NCBI RefSeq assembly: GCF_025847235.1
Contig: NZ_JAOZEW010000012.1
Coordinates: 62,001-126,000 of the forward strand
Direction: 5' to 3'
DNA from: Flavobacterium shii
GTDB taxonomy: Bacteria > Bacteroidota > Bacteroidia > Flavobacteriales > Flavobacteriaceae
Length of the DNA stretch: 64,000 nt
Shown here: positions 51,991 through 61,220 of the stretch, piece by piece
Position numbering within the stretch: the stretch's first letter is position 1
Layout: each line of letters starts with the position of its first letter
Notes under the pieces: model-generated
Databases searched by the model: none
What the model saw: the letters and a program-made list of their open reading frames with translations, nothing else
What the model was told of the DNA's origin: nothing
Position numbers and translations under genes: made by a program

Positions 51991-52704
51991 TTATTTTAGT
52001 TTTCTTAAGTACATATTAACTACGTTATCCAAACCAAGATAAATAGCTTCAGAAATTAAAGCATGTCCAATAGAAACTTCTAATAAACCTGGAATATTTT
52101 GTTTAAAAAATTCGATATTATCCAAGCTTAAATCATGTCCGGCGTTGATTCCTATATTAAGTTCATTTGCCAATTTTGCAGCAGCAACATACGGATCTAC
52201 TCCGTTTTTATTTCCTAAACCATATTGATGTGCAAAAGCTTCGGTATATAATTCGATTCTATCGGTTCCAATTTTTTTAGCCCCTTCAACCATTGCAAGA
52301 ACTGGATCTACAAAAATTGAAGTTCTAATTCCGTTTCGTTGAAATTCTTGTACAATTTCGGTTAAATAATCAGCATGTTTGATAGTATCCCAACCTGCAT
52401 TGGATGTAATTGCATCGACAGCATCTGGCACCAAAGTAACCTGATCTGGTTTTATTTCGAGAACCAAATCAAGAAAGCTTTTCTCTGGATTTCCTTCAAT
52501 ATTATATTCAGTATGCACAATTGCTTTTAAATCACGAGCATCCTGATAACGAATATGGCGTTCATCCGGACGTGGATGAATGGTGATTCCTTGCCCTCCA
52601 AACTTTTGAATATCGGTAGCAACTTTTAATAAATCTGGTACATTTCCTCCTCGTGCATTGCGTAATGTTGCAATTTTATTGATATTTACACTTAACTTTG
52701 TCAT
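51991..52704 (-). CDS. pdxJ: Pyridoxine 5'-phosphate synthase
   Basis: 237 aa from the ATG at 52702-52704 (MTKLSVNINKIATLRNARGG). The nine upstream residues of the open frame are rejected. TIM barrel with GITIHPRPDERHI and INAGHDLSLDNI. It joins deoxyxylulose 5-phosphate and 3-amino-1-hydroxyacetone phosphate to make PNP, the DXP-dependent vitamin B6 route. Divergent from the CBS gene. Confidence 0.97.
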   Translation of the reverse strand: MTKLSVNINKIATLRNARGGNVPDLLKVATDIQKFGGQGITIHPRPDERHIRYQDARDLKAIVHTEYNIEGNPEKSFLDLVLEIKPDQVTLVPDAVDAITSNAGWDTIKHADYLTEIVQEFQRNGIRTSIFVDPVLAMVEGAKKIGTDRIELYTEAFAHQYGLGNKNGVDPYVAAAKLANELNIGINAGHDLSLDNIEFFKQNIPGLLEVSIGHALISEAIYLGLDNVVNMYLRKLK

Positions 52705-52745
52705 ATAAATGGATATTAATTCTAGTAACACTATATTTGTTACGA

Positions 52746-52753
52746 CAAAAATA
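52746..52753 (-). promoter_or_regulatory. -7 box of pdxJ
   Basis: Perfect TATTTTTG on the minus strand, about 40 nt before the ATG. Confidence 0.48.
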
Positions 52754-52819
52754 CAAAGTAAAACTTAGGAGTTTTTGGTATTTTTTGATTATTTTGCATC
52801 AAATATTGCTGATTGATTT

Positions 52820-53479
52820 ATGACAGATATTACCAATTATATAACAAATGATTTTAGAGCTATCAACAGCCAGGAAACCATAGCTTCGGTTCAGGATTTC
52901 TTTGCTGATTTGAAGTTTTCGCATTTCCCTGTTTTAGAAGAGGGTATTTATATTGGAAGTATAGCAGCCGATGACATTGAAACTTTTGATGGAGACAAAA
53001 AAGTAATAGACTACAAATATACTCTTGAGCATTTTTTTGCCCGAAAAAATATGATTTGGCTTGATGTACTAGAAGTTTTTGCCAAAAATCACACTAATTT
53101 AATTCCTGTTCTGGATGAAAATAACATTTTTCTAGGGGTCTATGAAATAGAAGACATCATCAAATTTTTTCATGAGACTCCTTTTTTAAAGGAACCAGGT
53201 GGAATAATAATTGTAAAAAAAGGACTTTTAGATTACTCTATGAGTGAGATTACTCAAATTGTAGAAAGTAATAATGGTCGAATTTTAGGTGCCTTTGTTT
53301 CTGATACTACCTCAGATAGTATTCAAATAACTATAAAAATTAGTTTGGGCGCAATGAATGAAATTATTCAAACATTTCGAAGATACAATTACGAGATTAT
53401 ATCCGAACACCAAGAAGACACATATATTAATAATTTAAAGGAACGCTCTGATTATTTAGACAAGTACCTTAATATATAA
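52820..53479 (+). CDS. CBS-domain protein
   Basis: 219 aa, cytoplasmic. Two CBS motifs (residues about 8-60 and 75-125), then an ACT-like C-terminal third (IIIVKKGLLDYSMSEITQIVESNNGRIL). CBS pairs usually sense adenine nucleotides. It lies 77 nt upstream of nadK on the same strand, and this order is common in flavobacteria (recollection). A nucleotide-sensing role linked to NAD(P) balance is possible but unproven. Confidence 0.88.
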   Translation: MTDITNYITNDFRAINSQETIASVQDFFADLKFSHFPVLEEGIYIGSIAADDIETFDGDKKVIDYKYTLEHFFARKNMIWLDVLEVFAKNHTNLIPVLDENNIFLGVYEIEDIIKFFHETPFLKEPGGIIIVKKGLLDYSMSEITQIVESNNGRILGAFVSDTTSDSIQITIKISLGAMNEIIQTFRRYNYEIISEHQEDTYINNLKERSDYLDKYLNI

Positions 53480-53556
53480 AAAATTAGAGAATTCGATAAT
53501 GTGTTAATTAGAACATTTTCGCATTATCCTATTGACACACTATCTAACTAAAAAGA

Positions 53557-54441
53557 ATGAAAGTAGCTATTTACGGACAATACTATCTAAATAGTACAGA
53601 CCCAATTATTAAGGACATATTTGTTTTTTTTAATTCGAATAATGTCGAAATGATCATTGAAGCCAATTTTCTGAAGATGCTTCATGAAAAAAAGATAATC
53701 GAAAAGGAATATAAAACATTTTCATCTCACACAGAATTAGACAGTAGCTTTGAAATGCTAATAAGCATAGGCGGCGATGGAACTATTTTAAGAGCTGCTA
53801 CCTTAATTCGTAATTCTGGTGTACCCATCCTAGGAATCAATGCCGGAAGACTGGGTTTTCTTGCAACAGTTCAAAAAGAAAACATAGCTGCATTTATGCA
53901 ATTTGTAATCGACAAAAAATACACTGTATCCGAAAGAACCTTATTAAGTTTAACAACTGAACCAAGAAACGAGGCTATAGAAGAACTTAATTTTGCAATG
54001 AACGAAGTAACCGTTAGCCGAAAAGACACTACTTCGATGATAACTGTAGACACTTATTTAAACGGTGAATACTTAAATTCTTATTGGGCAGATGGATTAA
54101 TCATATCTACCCCAACTGGTTCAACGGGATACTCATTAAGTTGCGGAGGCCCAATATTAACTCCAGACGTAAACAGCTTGGTAATTACGCCAATTGCCCC
54201 CCATAATTTAACAGCCAGACCGCTTATAATACCTGATACTACCGAGATTAAACTACGAGTATCCGGAAGAGAAGATCACTACCTTGTTTCCCTGGATTCC
54301 AGAATAGCTTCGATAAAAAACGAATCTATTTTGACTATTAAGAAAACAAATTTTAAAATAAATATGGTCGAAATCCCTGGGGAAACCTTCTTAAAAACCT
54401 TACGTAATAAACTACTTTGGGGTGAAGACAAACGAAATTAA
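53557..54441 (+). CDS. nadK: NAD kinase
   Basis: 294 aa. ATP-NAD kinase with GGDGT at 72-76, GINAGRLGFLA, the FAMNEVTVSR motif (Asn-Glu), and WADGLIISTPTGSTGYSLSCGGPI. It phosphorylates NAD to NADP in the cytoplasm. Full length. Confidence 0.97.
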   Translation: MKVAIYGQYYLNSTDPIIKDIFVFFNSNNVEMIIEANFLKMLHEKKIIEKEYKTFSSHTELDSSFEMLISIGGDGTILRAATLIRNSGVPILGINAGRLGFLATVQKENIAAFMQFVIDKKYTVSERTLLSLTTEPRNEAIEELNFAMNEVTVSRKDTTSMITVDTYLNGEYLNSYWADGLIISTPTGSTGYSLSCGGPILTPDVNSLVITPIAPHNLTARPLIIPDTTEIKLRVSGREDHYLVSLDSRIASIKNESILTIKKTNFKINMVEIPGETFLKTLRNKLLWGEDKRN

Positions 54442-54566
54442 GTTCTTTTTAAACAAGCACTATACTATTTGTAGTGTTTTTCCCGTTTTGCATGTATCGA
54501 ATATTCAGTAATTGTCTAGATATATCGCCTTTAATTCAAAAAAAGACAGATTTAACTTAATGAGCA

Positions 54567-54595
54567 TTGATTCGTATTGATAATTATTATATTTG
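54567..54595 (+). promoter_or_regulatory. Promoter of the porG-uppS-bamA-skp operon
   Basis: TTG (54567-54569), 18-nt spacer, perfect TATATTTG (54588-54595). Leader of about 12 nt before the porG ATG. Confidence 0.62.
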
Positions 54596-54613
54596 CACGC
54601 AATTTTTAATTAA

Positions 54614-55297
54614 ATGAACAAAATTTTTAATTTATTGTTATGTTTCTTTTCCTTTATAAGCATGAACGCTCAGATACATGAGGTTGGTGTTTTTTTAGGA
54701 GGTAGTAACTATGTAGGAGATGTAGGGAGCACAAATTACATCTCACCAAATAAGCTCGCCTTGGGAATCTTATACAAGTGGAATAAAAGTCCAAGACACG
54801 CCTATCGCTTTTCGTACACACAATCAACAATCACTGCCAATGATTTAGATTCAAAAGAAGGTGGTCGAAAATTTAGAAAATATCGCTTTGATAATACTGT
54901 TAGAGAACTATCTGCCGGACTTGAGTTCAATTTTTTTGATTTCAACTTACATGAGTCCAAAAGAAAAGTCACTCCTTATGTATTCTCAGGATTAAATTAT
55001 TTTAGATACGATGAATTATATATTTCATCCGGAGAGACGCATAAAGAGAAAAACACAGGCTCATTTGCTATTCCGATGATATTAGGTATAAAAACAAACT
55101 TAACCACTAATTTTATCTTAGGATTAGAGGTTGGAGCACGATATACATTTACAGATAATCTTGATGGTAGTAACCCAAGTAATGAAAATTTAAAATCATT
55201 GCATTTTGGAAACCTGAATAATAATGACTGGTATGTTTTCTCGGGAGTAACTTTAACGTATACCTTTGGAAACAAACCTTGCTATTGCCCATATTAA
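54614..55297 (+). CDS. porG: PorG-like outer-membrane protein (DUF6089), type IX secretion
   Basis: 227 aa. Signal peptide 1-19 (ending MNAQ), then a small beta-barrel: HEVGVFLGGSNYVGDVGS at the start and WYVFSGVTLTYTFGNKPCYC at the end. PorG is an outer-membrane component of the type IX secretion system. The downstream order uppS-bamA-skp-skp is the usual Bacteroidota context. It is followed by uppS after 4 nt. Confidence 0.87.
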   Translation: MNKIFNLLLCFFSFISMNAQIHEVGVFLGGSNYVGDVGSTNYISPNKLALGILYKWNKSPRHAYRFSYTQSTITANDLDSKEGGRKFRKYRFDNTVRELSAGLEFNFFDFNLHESKRKVTPYVFSGLNYFRYDELYISSGETHKEKNTGSFAIPMILGIKTNLTTNFILGLEVGARYTFTDNLDGSNPSNENLKSLHFGNLNNNDWYVFSGVTLTYTFGNKPCYCPY

Positions 55298-55301
55298 AAA
55301 A

Positions 55302-56039
55302 ATGAATTTAGACACACTAGATAAAAAAAACTTGCCTCGCCATTTGGCCATCATCATGGATGGAAATGGACGCTGGGCAAAACAACAAGGTTTCCTGAGA
55401 GCTTTTGGTCATGAAAATGGAACTAAATCAGTAAAAGCAACAATTGAATCTTGTGCTAAGATAGGGATCGAGTATTTAACATTATATGCCTTTTCTACTG
55501 AAAACTGGAACAGACCAAAACTAGAAGTTGAGGCCCTAATGAAGATACTTATAAATTCATTAAAAAAAGAGCTTGGTACATTACAAAGCAATAACATCAA
55601 ACTCAACGCAATTGGTAATATTGAAAAATTACCTCAATCAGCTCAAAGAGAGTTATTAGATGTTATTGATAAAACAAAAAACAATACACGCCTTACACTG
55701 ACATTAGCTTTGAGTTATGGTTCTAGAGAAGAACTTGTGAACGCTATTAAAATCATCAGTAATAAAGTTAAAAATAATATAATTTCAATAGACACTATTG
55801 ACGATTCAATTATAAATGAGCATCTTTACACGCAAAATTTACCAGATGTAGATTTACTAATACGAACCAGTGGAGAACATAGAATAAGTAATTTTTTGTT
55901 ATGGCAAATTGCCTATGCAGAACTATATTTTACTAATGTCTTGTGGCCAGACTTTAAAGAACAGGATTTATATGAGGCTATCATTAGTTATCAAAAAAGA
56001 GAACGCAGATTTGGAAAAACAAGTGAACAAATTAAATGA
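55302..56039 (+). CDS. uppS: Isoprenyl transferase (undecaprenyl diphosphate synthase)
   Basis: 245 aa from the ATG at 55302. The open frame begins 36 nt earlier with TTG inside porG, which is rejected. Catalytic D20 in LAIIMDGNGRWAKQQG, then LTLYAFSTENWNRP and the C-terminal RTSGEHRISNFLLWQIAYAE segment. It makes the C55 lipid carrier for peptidoglycan and O-antigen at the inner-membrane face. Confidence 0.96.
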   Translation: MNLDTLDKKNLPRHLAIIMDGNGRWAKQQGFLRAFGHENGTKSVKATIESCAKIGIEYLTLYAFSTENWNRPKLEVEALMKILINSLKKELGTLQSNNIKLNAIGNIEKLPQSAQRELLDVIDKTKNNTRLTLTLALSYGSREELVNAIKIISNKVKNNIISIDTIDDSIINEHLYTQNLPDVDLLIRTSGEHRISNFLLWQIAYAELYFTNVLWPDFKEQDLYEAIISYQKRERRFGKTSEQIK

Positions 56040-56046
56040 TTTTTTA

Positions 56047-58716
56047 GTGTTACAAAAAAGAATAAAAATAGTACTTACCTTATTTATTTTGGGTAGTTTT
56101 TCTCAAATTAAAGCGCAAGAAAGAGTTCCTTTTGACCAAGGGAAAAAATATATTCTTGCGGATGTATCTGTAATTGGTAAAATAAGTTTCAATGAACAAA
56201 CAGTTGTTACCTTTTCTGGTTTACAAAAAGGACAAGAAATAACTGTACCTGGGGAAGAAATAAGTGGAGCAATAAAAAAGTTGGGAAAGCTAGGTCTTTT
56301 TGATGAAATTTCGTTCTATGTAAATAGAATCGAAAACGATAGTATTTACTTGGATTTAGACATTGTAGAACTCCCTAAATTAAACGAAGTAAAATTTGTT
56401 GGTGTCAAGAAAGGTAAAGTTGATGCATTAATTAAAGACAACAGCTTGACAAAAAATAAAATTGTAAATGAGAATTTAATTACAACTACGAAGAACTATA
56501 TTGAAAATAAATACAAAAAAGAAGGCTTTTACAATACCAAGGTAACCATTACCACCACTGCAGACACCACTAGTACTAACCAAGTAAATATGCTTGTGAG
56601 GGTCGACAAAGGCGACAAGGTGAAAATTAGCAAAATTGAATTTGAAGGCAATAAGCAATTGACCGACGCAACTTTACGTAGCGCAATGAAAGATACGAAA
56701 CAAAAAAATCCAATTCGTATTTTTAAAGCCTCTAAATTCATCAAAGAAAAATACAAAGCCGATTTAGACAAAGTTATCGCTACCTATAAAGAGAAAGGTT
56801 ATAGAGACGCAAGAATATTATCTGATTCTATAACATACAACAAAAAGAAAAATACATTAGCTATAAAAGTTGATGTTGAGGAAGGAAACAAATACTACTT
56901 TGGTAATATCAAATTCTTAGGAAATACAGTTTATTCAGATCAATTACTGAATCGTTATTTAGGTATCAAAAAAGGAGAAACATATAATGGAGTACTTCTA
57001 GAGAAAAGGATTGCAGATAAATCAAAACCTGATGCAGAAGATATCACCAACTTATATCAAAACAATGGTTATTTGTTCTCGAATATTAATGCCGTTGAAG
57101 TAAAAACAGTAAATGATACTATTGATTTTGAAATTAGAGTTACAGAAGGACCGATTGCATATTTCAACAAAATTTCGGTTGTAGGTAACGACAAGACAAA
57201 TGACAAAGTAATTTACCGCGAGTTAAGAACAAAACCAGGTGAAAAATATAGTAAAGATTTATTAGTTAGAACCATTCGTGAAATTGGACAATTAGGATTT
57301 TTTGATCCTGAAGCAATTGACCCTAAATTCAAGAATGTAGATGCTGCTGCAGGAACAGTAGATATAGAATATCATCTTGTTGAAAAAGGATCTAGCCAGA
57401 TAGAACTACAAGGAGGTTATGGGGGTGGTGGTTTCATCGGGACGTTAGGACTATCGTTCAATAACTTCTCTGCAAGAAACCTATTTAATAAAGATGCTTA
57501 CAAACCTTTACCTATGGGTGATGGACAAAAAGTAGCATTACGTTTACAAGGAAGTACTTATTTCCAAACCTATAGTGTATCGTTTTCTGAACCTTGGTTT
57601 GGAGGTAAAAAACCAGTTCAATTTAGTACTTCGATATCATACAGCACACAATACCTAAACAACTATATCACTCAAAAAGTTGATAAAAGTAAAAGTTTTA
57701 ACATCTTAACTTTATCTGTAGGTAAAGCGAAAAGATTATCAGTTCCGGATGACTTCTTTGTTTTATCACAATCTGTGAGTTACCAACATTACGATTTACA
57801 TAATTACAACACAGGTCTATTTACTTTTGGTAATGGAACTTCTAGAAACTTAGCATATACCATCGGATTAACAAGGAGTAATAAAGGGGTCAACCCAATA
57901 TTCCCAACATACGGTTCTGAGTTTAGTATTTCGGCAAAAGTTACTCCACCATACTCTTTATTAAATGGTATAAATTATGGTGATTTAGGAAATCAAAAAG
58001 ATTACAAATACACCTATACTGGTAGTGACTATGTAGATGCTAATGGAATAGTTGTAAAACAAGGCGATTATTTAGCTGCAGTTCCTACTTCATCTAATCC
58101 ATACCCGAGTAGAGTAGACAACTATCAAGATGCTGCTGCAGACCCTGCAAAAGTGGATCAAAAGAAATTTAATTGGCTAGAATATTACAAAATTAAGTTC
58201 AAAGCAGATTGGTACACCAAAATTTATGGTAAATTAGTACTCCGAACTCTAACCGAATTTGGTTTCTTAGGAGCATACAACCAGGCAAGAGGTGTAGTTC
58301 CTTTTGAAAGATTTTACTTAGGAGGTGATGGAATGGCCAATTATTCTATGGATGGTAGAGAAACAATACAGTTAAGAGGTTATGAAAACAACTCATTAAC
58401 ACCAATAAATAGTAATGGCGAACAAATTGGAGCAACGATATACAATAAGTTCTCTATGGAATTACGTTATCCAATAACATTAAAATCATCAGCTTCTATT
58501 TATGCACTTACATTCCTAGAAGCAGGTTCATCATATCCTAGTTTTAAAGACTACAATCCATTTGATTTGAGTCGTTCTGCAGGTGTTGGTTTACGTGTAT
58601 TTATGCCAGCATTTGGATTATTAGGAATTGATTTTGGTTACGGATTCGATGCTTTACCAGGGCAAACAAAACCAAGTGGTATGCATACACATTTTATTAT
58701 TGGACAACAATTTTAA
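56047..58716 (+). CDS. bamA: Outer membrane assembly factor BamA
   Basis: 889 aa if started at GTG 56047, 7 nt after the uppS stop. The frame is open back to 55909 within uppS, but no start there gives a signal peptide. From the GTG the sequence LQKRIKIVLTLFILGSFSQI is a good signal ending KAQ. POTRA domains occupy about 35-420 (for example ISKIEFEGNKQLTDATLRSA), and the barrel ends HFIIGQQF with the terminal Phe. BamA inserts beta-barrel proteins into the outer membrane. Confidence 0.93.
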   Translation: MLQKRIKIVLTLFILGSFSQIKAQERVPFDQGKKYILADVSVIGKISFNEQTVVTFSGLQKGQEITVPGEEISGAIKKLGKLGLFDEISFYVNRIENDSIYLDLDIVELPKLNEVKFVGVKKGKVDALIKDNSLTKNKIVNENLITTTKNYIENKYKKEGFYNTKVTITTTADTTSTNQVNMLVRVDKGDKVKISKIEFEGNKQLTDATLRSAMKDTKQKNPIRIFKASKFIKEKYKADLDKVIATYKEKGYRDARILSDSITYNKKKNTLAIKVDVEEGNKYYFGNIKFLGNTVYSDQLLNRYLGIKKGETYNGVLLEKRIADKSKPDAEDITNLYQNNGYLFSNINAVEVKTVNDTIDFEIRVTEGPIAYFNKISVVGNDKTNDKVIYRELRTKPGEKYSKDLLVRTIREIGQLGFFDPEAIDPKFKNVDAAAGTVDIEYHLVEKGSSQIELQGGYGGGGFIGTLGLSFNNFSARNLFNKDAYKPLPMGDGQKVALRLQGSTYFQTYSVSFSEPWFGGKKPVQFSTSISYSTQYLNNYITQKVDKSKSFNILTLSVGKAKRLSVPDDFFVLSQSVSYQHYDLHNYNTGLFTFGNGTSRNLAYTIGLTRSNKGVNPIFPTYGSEFSISAKVTPPYSLLNGINYGDLGNQKDYKYTYTGSDYVDANGIVVKQGDYLAAVPTSSNPYPSRVDNYQDAAADPAKVDQKKFNWLEYYKIKFKADWYTKIYGKLVLRTLTEFGFLGAYNQARGVVPFERFYLGGDGMANYSMDGRETIQLRGYENNSLTPINSNGEQIGATIYNKFSMELRYPITLKSSASIYALTFLEAGSSYPSFKDYNPFDLSRSAGVGLRVFMPAFGLLGIDFGYGFDALPGQTKPSGMHTHFIIGQQF

Positions 58717-58752
58717 TCGTATTGGTTAAAAATTTCAAATAAAATTAATGTT

Positions 58753-59775
58753 ATGAGAAAACAATTTTTATTTATAATTTTGGCTCTGATTGTAGTAAAT
58801 ACAAGTCAGGCTCAAACCAAGTCGACAAAAATAGGTTACATAGACATGGAGTATATTTTACAAAATGTTCCAGATTATAAAGAAGCTCAAACACAATTAG
58901 AGCAGAAAGCCGAAAAGTGGAAACAAGAAATTGAAACTAAGAAATTAGAAATCAATAAACTTAAAGAAGCTTTAAAAGCCGAAAAAGCATTATTGACGAA
59001 TGAACTTATTGATGAAAGAGAAACAGAAATTAAATTTCTTGAAAGTGAGACATTAGATTATCAACAGCAACGATTTGGGGTTAACGGAGATTTAATCCGA
59101 CAAAAATCGGCATTGGCAAAACCAATACAAGATCAAGTTTTTACTGCTGTGCAAGATATTGCTGAAGCAAAAAAATATGATTTTATTTTTGACAGATCAT
59201 CTGATTTAACGATGCTTTTTGCAGCAAAGAGATATGATGTTAGCGATCAGGTTTTAAGAGTTATCACGAGAAGCGACAAAAGAGAACAGCTTACGAAAAA
59301 ACAACTCGCTATAGAAGAGGCTAAAGAGAACAAAGAAACTGCTATTGATGAAAATCCAGCTTTGCAGGAAAGACAAAAAATCTTAGAAGAAAGGAAAGCA
59401 GCCAGAGACAAAATCCTGGAAGACAGAAAGCTAGAACAAGAAGCTAAGATAAAAGCTTATGAAGATAATAAAAAAGCATTGCGAGATGCAAGGGAAGCTA
59501 AAAAAAATGGCACGGTTTCTGAAACAGTAAAAACAGATACAGCAAGTCCAACATCGACTGAGACTGCCAAAACTACTGCAGAGGATGCCAGAGCCAAACA
59601 AGAGGAAGCTAGAACTAAACAAGTCGAAGAAAGACAGAAATTGTACGATGAGCGCAAAAAGGCTTTAGAAGAAAGAAGAAACAAAATTCTAGAAGAGAGA
59701 GAAGCAGCCAAAAAAGCAAGAGAGCAAAAGGCAAAAGAAGACAAAGAAAAACAAGAAAATACGACCAATAATTAA
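58753..59775 (+). CDS. OmpH/Skp-family protein with long charged C-terminal coil
   Basis: 340 aa. Signal peptide 1-20 (ending SQAQ). Residues 25-175 match OmpH/Skp (KIGYIDMEYILQNVPDYKEA ... YDFIFDRSSDLTMLFA). The C-terminal 150 residues are unusual for Skp: highly charged repeated helix (ERQKILEERKAARDKILEDR and similar), broken by a Thr/Ser linker. Skp chaperones carry unfolded outer-membrane proteins to the Bam complex, and this one follows bamA. The extension may change client holding (inference). Confidence 0.9.
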   Translation: MRKQFLFIILALIVVNTSQAQTKSTKIGYIDMEYILQNVPDYKEAQTQLEQKAEKWKQEIETKKLEINKLKEALKAEKALLTNELIDERETEIKFLESETLDYQQQRFGVNGDLIRQKSALAKPIQDQVFTAVQDIAEAKKYDFIFDRSSDLTMLFAAKRYDVSDQVLRVITRSDKREQLTKKQLAIEEAKENKETAIDENPALQERQKILEERKAARDKILEDRKLEQEAKIKAYEDNKKALRDAREAKKNGTVSETVKTDTASPTSTETAKTTAEDARAKQEEARTKQVEERQKLYDERKKALEERRNKILEEREAAKKAREQKAKEDKEKQENTTNN

Positions 59776-59788
59776 TTAATATTTTAAA

Positions 59789-60292
59789 ATGATGATGAAA
59801 CAAATCAAAACTTTACTAATTGCTGCAATACTAGTTTTAGGAGCAAACCACATGAATGCTCAAGCTAAAGTAGCACACGTTGATGTAAGCGAAATTATGT
59901 CTAAAATGCCTGCTATGATAGATGCACAAAAACAACTTGAAAAATTAAGCGGTACTTATGATGCTGATTACAAAAAAATGGTAGAAGAGTACCAAGCAAA
60001 ATTAAAAAAATACGAAGCTGAATCGGCTACAGTAACTGATGCAGTTAACGGAGATCGTTCAAAAGAAGTTCAAGATATGCAAAAAAGAATTGTAGACTTT
60101 AGAGATAATGCTCAAAAAGAATTACAACAAAAAGAATCTGATATCGTAAAACCTTTAATGGAAAAAGTAAGAGCTTCTATCCAAAAAGTTGGAAAAGCTA
60201 AAGGATACCAATATGTTTTAGATGGTTCTACTCTTTTATTAGCTGACGGTCCAAACGTTACTGCTGATGTAAAAAAAGATTTAGGTTTCTAG
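59789..60292 (+). CDS. OmpH/Skp-family periplasmic chaperone
   Basis: 167 aa, standard Skp size. The first ATG of three consecutive ones is taken. Signal peptide ending MNAQ, then AKVAHVDVSEIMSKMPAMID, a long coiled-coil hairpin and the closing GYQYVLDGSTLLLADG. The second Skp paralogue in the operon, 13 nt after the first. Terminator follows. Confidence 0.93.
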   Translation: MMMKQIKTLLIAAILVLGANHMNAQAKVAHVDVSEIMSKMPAMIDAQKQLEKLSGTYDADYKKMVEEYQAKLKKYEAESATVTDAVNGDRSKEVQDMQKRIVDFRDNAQKELQQKESDIVKPLMEKVRASIQKVGKAKGYQYVLDGSTLLLADGPNVTADVKKDLGF

Positions 60293-60316
60293 AAAATAAT
60301 AGCCTTATAGAAAATA

Positions 60317-60358
60317 AAAAACTGCTCACCAATAAAATGGTTTGAGCAGTTTTTTTTG
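60317..60358 (+). terminator. Terminator of the porG-bamA-skp operon
   Basis: AAAACTGCTCA / TGAGCAGTTTT with T8. Confidence 0.85.
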
Positions 60359-60427
60359 CTTTAAGTATAATTATATTTTAACTAAAAAATCTCGAATAAA
60401 GACATCCTTTCGATTCTAAAAAATACT

Positions 60428-60435
60428 TAACTTTG
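60428..60435 (+). promoter_or_regulatory. -7 box of murI
   Basis: Perfect TAACTTTG ending 5 nt before the ATG, implying a leaderless or nearly leaderless mRNA. -33 element not clear. Confidence 0.5.
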
Positions 60436-60440
60436 TTTTC

Positions 60441-61217
60441 ATGACAAACAATAATCCTATAGGCGTTTTCGATTCTGGCATTGGCGGAACTTCGATTTGG
60501 AATGAAATCCATCAATTATTACCAAACGAAAATACTATTTATCTTGCCGACAGCAAAAATGCTCCTTATGGTCAAAGAACAAAAGAAGAGATAATAGCTT
60601 TAAGCAAAAAAAATGTAGAATTCTTGCTAAACATGAACTGCAAGTTAATTGTAATTGCCTGCAACACAGCAACTACAAATGCAATTAAAGAATTAAGGGA
60701 ACAATATACCATTCCATTTATAGGAATTGAACCTGCAATTAAACCTGCTGCAACAAATTCGAAAACCCAAACTATAGGTATACTTGCAACTAAAGGCACT
60801 CTAAACAGTGAACTTTTTAATAAAGCAACCGAAATGTATCAGGACACAAAAATCATTGAACAAGTTGGTTATGGCTTGGTACAGTTAATTGAAAACGGAG
60901 ACTTAAACTCTCCTGAAATGACACGTCTTCTAGAATCATATCTTACACCAATGATTGAAGCGAATATTGATTATTTAGTCTTAGGATGTAGTCATTACCC
61001 ATATTTGATTCCTCAAATAGAAAAAATTCTTCCAAAACACATACGTATCATAGACTCTGGAGAAGCAGTCGCAAAACAAACCAAAAATGTATTACGTGAT
61101 AAGGTTGGTTTTAACGACGGCTCAATAACCGAACCTGTTTTTTATGCTAATAGCAGTACAAAAGTTCTATCGGATATATTACAAAATAAGTATAATGTTG
61201 TCGAAAAAGATTTTTAG
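60441..61217 (+). CDS. murI: Glutamate racemase
   Basis: 258 aa. The two catalytic cysteines are C74 in VIACNTATTNA and C183 in LGCSHYPYLIP; the start PIGVFDSGIGGTSIW is typical. It makes D-glutamate for peptidoglycan. Its own promoter box follows the operon terminator. The gene is convergent with the barrel gene, 3 nt apart. Confidence 0.97.
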   Translation: MTNNNPIGVFDSGIGGTSIWNEIHQLLPNENTIYLADSKNAPYGQRTKEEIIALSKKNVEFLLNMNCKLIVIACNTATTNAIKELREQYTIPFIGIEPAIKPAATNSKTQTIGILATKGTLNSELFNKATEMYQDTKIIEQVGYGLVQLIENGDLNSPEMTRLLESYLTPMIEANIDYLVLGCSHYPYLIPQIEKILPKHIRIIDSGEAVAKQTKNVLRDKVGFNDGSITEPVFYANSSTKVLSDILQNKYNVVEKDF

Positions 61218-61220
61218 CAA

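Noticed and set aside
59457..59803. Minus-strand open frames in the Skp paralogue
   Set aside because: Antisense of Lys/Glu-rich coil gives Phe/Leu/Ser-rich false frames.
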